The notes beneath the pieces are model-generated. The model made no database searches and was not told where the DNA came from. It saw only the letters and a program-made list of their open reading frames with translations. 9,031 bases of DNA from Pseudomonadota bacterium (GTDB lineage: Bacteria > Pseudomonadota > Alphaproteobacteria > Micropepsales > Micropepsaceae): assembly GCA_021817355.1 (NCBI GenBank), contig JAKAVI010000120.1, positions 1 through 9,031 of the forward strand, read 5' to 3'. Shown piece after piece: positions 6,874-9,031 of the stretch (the stretch's first letter is position 1; every line of letters starts with the position of its first letter). A program made the translations under genes and the position numbers.

Positions 6874-6898
6874 ACTACCGCCACAAAGTGGCGATAGT
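6874..6898 (+). terminator. Strong hairpin after the nitrilase gene, possible terminator or attenuator
   Basis: ACTACCGCCAC (6874-6884) pairs with GTGGCGATAGT (6888-6898) over 11 positions with a single C-A mismatch and a 3-base AAA loop. It begins 20 bases past the nitrilase stop. No T-run follows (CTGAAAAGAG), so it is not a classical intrinsic terminator. It could mark a transcript 3' end with Rho, stabilise the nitrilase message, or reduce read-through into the genes downstream. It falls in a stretch that has lost coding character, which supports the downstream start chosen for the next gene. Confidence 0.5.
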
Positions 6899-6943
6899 CT
6901 GAAAAGAGTTTCACGAGCACTCCGTCAGGATGCGGTTTCTGTC

Positions 6944-7273
6944 ATGCGCAAATCGCACGCGAACCACTATTTGCTGCTGATCGCAGGCTGGACCTGTCTT
7001 GGGGCGGGACTGTTGATGCTGCCCATACCGGTGCCCATGCCTGTTCCTGTGGCGGCGATATTTCTGGTCGGGGGTGTGGCCATTTTGACAAGCCAGTCCC
7101 GCGGTTTCCGTAACGGGCTGCGCTTTGCCCGCTTCCGCTATGCCTGGCTGTCGCGTTTCCTAGAGCAGTTTTCACAGCGCGCACCCGCGCGGCTTCGGCG
7201 GGTCATGTATCGCACACGTCCTGATCTTGTGGTGCGTCTGGAGCGCATGCGCGCGACGCGTGCTATACTTTGA
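6944..7273 (+). CDS. Small two-helix membrane protein, PGPGW-like
   Basis: The product is about 109 aa from the ATG at 6944. The frame extends upstream to ATG 6866 and TTG 6857, but I reject those starts. Codons between 6869 and 6943 end in G or C in about 8 of 25 cases against about 19 of 25 just after 6944, and the upstream stretch contains a strong hairpin. An AGGA lies 13 bases before 6944, which is far. The protein has a first membrane helix at about 9-26, a proline-alternating turn (LPIPVPMPVPV), a second helix at about 34-48, then a basic cytoplasmic-type tail with regularly spaced Arg and a LRRVMYRTRP segment. Two helices joined by a Pro/Gly turn and followed by an Arg-rich helix fit the putative PGPGW transmembrane family of unknown function, although the turn here lacks the literal PGPGW. 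It ends 3 bases before the MBL-fold gene, so the two are very likely co-expressed. Confidence 0.72.
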   Translation: MRKSHANHYLLLIAGWTCLGAGLLMLPIPVPMPVPVAAIFLVGGVAILTSQSRGFRNGLRFARFRYAWLSRFLEQFSQRAPARLRRVMYRTRPDLVVRLERMRATRAIL

Positions 7274-7276
7274 TTT

Positions 7277-8158
7277 ATGACCCTCGCATTTGACCGCAGT
7301 TTCGTTGCGCCTGTCGGTGAGCCCGTCCAAGTCACCGCCATGATTACCCGGGTGCTGGCACCCAATCCGGGTGCCTTCACCTTTCGTGGGACCGGGACCT
7401 ATATTGTCGGGCGCGGCCGCGAGGTGGCGGTGATCGATCCGGGCCCCGCCGATGCAGCCCACATTGAAGCCCTTAAGCGCGCTTTGTCGGGCCGGCGTCT
7501 CACCCATATTTTGATTACCCACACGCATAATGATCATTCCCCGGCAGCCGCCCCCATCAAGGCCTGGTCAGGGGCCAAGACCTATGGCTTTGGCCCCCAT
7601 GGCTGCGGGCAGGACGGCGCCATCAAGCTCGAAGAGGGTGGCGATCGGGATTTTGTTCCCGACATCCGGATCAAGGATGGCGACATGATCGAGGGGGAGG
7701 GCTTTGCTTTTGAATGCGTCTTCACCCCGGGACATACGTCAAATCATATGTGCTTTGCCCTTGGTGAGGAGGGGGCGCTGTTCACGGGTGACCATGTCAT
7801 GGGGTGGTCGACCACGGTGGTGACGCCGCCCGACGGCAATATGTCCCAATATATGGCGTCCTTACGCAAGCTAATAGCCCGTAATGACCAGATATTGTGG
7901 CCAACCCACGGCGGGCCAGTGTCGTCGCCACAACCATTCCTTACCGCCTATCTGGCGCACCGTCTTGAGCGTGAGGCGCAGATCCTGTCGGCGGTGGAGC
8001 ACGGTCAGGACACGATCCCGAAGATGGTTGCGCAGATCTACGCTGCGGTCGACCGCAGCCTGCATCCTGCCGCTGCCCGTTCGGTCGAGGCACATCTCAT
8101 TCAGCTCGAAGCAGAAGGCCGGGTCCTGCGCCAGGGGCAGCACTACCAGCTGAGCTAG
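7277..8158 (+). CDS. Metallo-beta-lactamase-fold hydrolase, LACTB2-like
   Basis: The product is 293 aa with the full set of metal ligands of the family: H82, H84, D86 and H87 in THTHNDHS, H153 in TPGHTSNHMCF, D172 in LFTGDHVMGW, and H211 in WPTHGGP. The GDHVMGW motif followed by a loop with TVVTPPDGN and a helix MSQYMASL, plus a C-terminal winged-helix-like domain at about 222-290, point to the LACTB2/'beta-lactamase-like protein 2' branch. Human LACTB2 is a mitochondrial endoribonuclease, but bacterial members are mostly untested, and a thioesterase or other hydrolase role is also possible. It is not a beta-lactam resistance enzyme by this evidence. There is no signal peptide, so it is cytoplasmic. 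The ATG at 7277 lies 3 bases after the stop of the membrane-protein gene and has no ribosome site of its own, so translation probably depends on the upstream gene. An ATG at 7340 is a less likely start. Confidence 0.93.
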   Translation: MTLAFDRSFVAPVGEPVQVTAMITRVLAPNPGAFTFRGTGTYIVGRGREVAVIDPGPADAAHIEALKRALSGRRLTHILITHTHNDHSPAAAPIKAWSGAKTYGFGPHGCGQDGAIKLEEGGDRDFVPDIRIKDGDMIEGEGFAFECVFTPGHTSNHMCFALGEEGALFTGDHVMGWSTTVVTPPDGNMSQYMASLRKLIARNDQILWPTHGGPVSSPQPFLTAYLAHRLEREAQILSAVEHGQDTIPKMVAQIYAAVDRSLHPAAARSVEAHLIQLEAEGRVLRQGQHYQLS

Positions 8159-8248
8159 CGCGTGGCCAAAATTTGTCGCGTTACCGCGTTTGGGTTTACC
8201 CCTAGATGACGTCAGCTGCCGTGATTCGTCCAAGAGGAGACAGTGCCC
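8159..8248 (+). promoter_or_regulatory. eipA upstream region with a TGACGTCA palindrome
   Basis: This 90-base gap before eipA ends with the strong ribosome site AGAGGAGA (8233-8240). It contains a perfect 8-base palindrome TGACGTCA (8207-8214), about 35 bases before the ATG, and two related runs, GTTACC (8180-8185) and GTTTACC (8194-8200). In Brucella abortus eipA is directly activated by the cell cycle regulator CtrA. I see no full TTAA-N7-TTAA CtrA site here, only the degenerate TTACC/TTTACC. No clear -10/-35 pair stands out. Confidence 0.35.
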
Positions 8249-9001
8249 ATGATGGCTTCGGACCTGCGCCGTTTGAAAGTCTGCGCCGCTGCAATTGCGG
8301 GTGCGCTTGCTGTGGCCGCCACGCCGGCATTGGCGCAGGACAGCGCCTCTGGCACTGCCGTGAGCCAGCCCACCCAGCTGTCGGCTCCCGGGGCCGCAGG
8401 GTCTTCCGATCAAGGCTCAAATGCGCAGCCGGTGCAGGGCTACAACACCACCTCGCCGTCAAGCTATGCCCGCAGCAGCGAGGCCGCTGGAGCCCAGCCG
8501 CAAGGGGCTCGTCGCGGCGGCACCTTCAGCCAGAACGAAGTCGTCAGGGCCGCGACCGGCTTCTTTGGTGATACCAGCGAGGCAGTGGCCAAGGCGGTGC
8601 AGAGGGTGTTTGCGGAAAATGGTCTGCCCGACGCCTACGTCAAGGGTGAGGAGGGCTCTGGAGCCTTCATCGTGGGCCTGCGCTATGGCTCGGGCTGGCT
8701 GATGCGCAAGGGTTATGCCCCGGTCAAGGTTTACTGGCAGGGTCCCAGCGTCGGCTTCGATTTCGGCGCCAACGCCTCCAAGACCTTCATGCTGATCTAT
8801 AATCTGCACCACCGTGACCAGCTCTATTCCCGCTTTCCCGGAGTTTCGGGCAGCTTTTACTTCGTGGCCGGCATTGGCGTGAACTATATGCGCTCCGGCA
8901 ATATCACGATTGCGCCGATGCGCACGGGCGTCGGGCTGCGCGCCGGGGTCAACGCCGGCTACCTGACCTTTACCCGGCACGAGACCATCAATCCGTTCTG
9001 A
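8249..9001 (+). CDS. eipA: EipA-like periplasmic envelope-integrity protein (DUF1134)
   Basis: The product is 250 aa from the ATG at 8249, eight bases after AGAGGAGA. An in-frame GTG at 8243 would place the ribosome site too close, and ATG 8252 is an alternative. A signal peptide ends at TPALA, with likely cleavage after Ala29. A low-complexity Ser/Gly/Gln/Pro linker follows at about 30-92, then the DUF1134 domain at about 93-250. The domain carries its family hallmarks: EVVRAATGFFG, KGEEGSGAFIVGLRYGSG, WQGPSVGFDFG, and the end RTGVGLRAGVNAGYLTFT...NPF. In Brucella the homologue folds as a small beta-barrel in the periplasm and is needed for envelope stress resistance and virulence. The biochemical role is unknown. 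The family is conserved in Alphaproteobacteria, which supports the lineage call. The gene appears to be transcribed on its own. The stop is at 8999-9001, and the 30 bases after it show no clear terminator. Confidence 0.94.
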   Translation: MMASDLRRLKVCAAAIAGALAVAATPALAQDSASGTAVSQPTQLSAPGAAGSSDQGSNAQPVQGYNTTSPSSYARSSEAAGAQPQGARRGGTFSQNEVVRAATGFFGDTSEAVAKAVQRVFAENGLPDAYVKGEEGSGAFIVGLRYGSGWLMRKGYAPVKVYWQGPSVGFDFGANASKTFMLIYNLHHRDQLYSRFPGVSGSFYFVAGIGVNYMRSGNITIAPMRTGVGLRAGVNAGYLTFTRHETINPF

Positions 9002-9031
9002 ACCAGGCGCCGTCTTTCGCTGCCCGAGGGA

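Noticed and set aside
7277..8158. Beta-lactam resistance gene
   Set aside because: The fold is metallo-beta-lactamase, but there is no signal peptide and the GDHVMGW and C-terminal features match the LACTB2-like branch, not true beta-lactamases.
7871..8413. Minus-strand open frame of 180 codons across the end of the MBL gene and the start of eipA
   Set aside because: It lies opposite two well-supported genes and an intergenic region, with no recognisable domain.
8459..8980. Minus-strand open frame of 173 codons opposite eipA
   Set aside because: It is the mirror of the conserved DUF1134 coding sequence; long antisense frames are common in GC-rich genes.
1..9031. Mobile element, phage, CRISPR, toxin-antitoxin or defence island
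   Set aside because: No transposase, integrase, regular repeat-spacer array, tRNA attachment site or defence domain could be found on either strand.

Overview
The window is a gene-dense, GC-rich stretch of chromosome that looks alphaproteobacterial. The signs are the EipA/DUF1134 envelope protein with its lineage-typical C-terminal sequence, a UvrB with an N-terminal extension ending in the HRP-RP-KSEGGK stretch, a RraB-type protein with a HWAYFP motif, and strong G/C preference at third codon positions. I see no insertion sequence, phage gene, CRISPR array, rRNA or tRNA. The species cannot be named from the sequence alone.

Layout, left to right. At positions 1-119, on the minus strand, is the 5' end of a RraB-like gene cut by the window edge. 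Next, also on the minus strand, is uvrB (351-2738), the damage-recognition helicase-like subunit of nucleotide excision repair. The 231-base gap between these two genes holds nested inverted repeats. A roughly 295-base gap upstream of uvrB contains a hairpin that may end transcription of a small minus-strand gene (3034-3351, unknown function). A 301-base divergent intergenic region follows, then a small membrane protein of the DUF4870/Tic20-like type (3653-4015, plus).

The middle is a metabolic or xenobiotic-type block. A glutathione S-transferase (5223-5837) and an orphan branched-chain-amino-acid-type periplasmic binding protein (4009-5226) lie on the minus strand, joined by a 4-base ATGA stop/start overlap. 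The binding protein overlaps the tail of the small membrane protein by 7 bases. Divergent from this pair, 86 bases away, is a nitrilase-family carbon-nitrogen hydrolase (5924-6853) with all expected catalytic residues.

The right side is on the plus strand. A strong hairpin lies just after the nitrilase stop. It is followed by a small two-helix membrane protein (6944-7273), a LACTB2-like metallo-beta-lactamase-fold hydrolase only 3 bases downstream (7277-8158), and eipA, a secreted periplasmic envelope-integrity protein (8249-9001).

Most of this is housekeeping or ordinary accessory content. I did not find a convincing new multi-gene system. The items most worth a second look are the coupled GST/binding-protein pair divergent from a nitrilase, the corrected start and hairpin at 6854-6943, and the structured intergenic stretch at 225-287.
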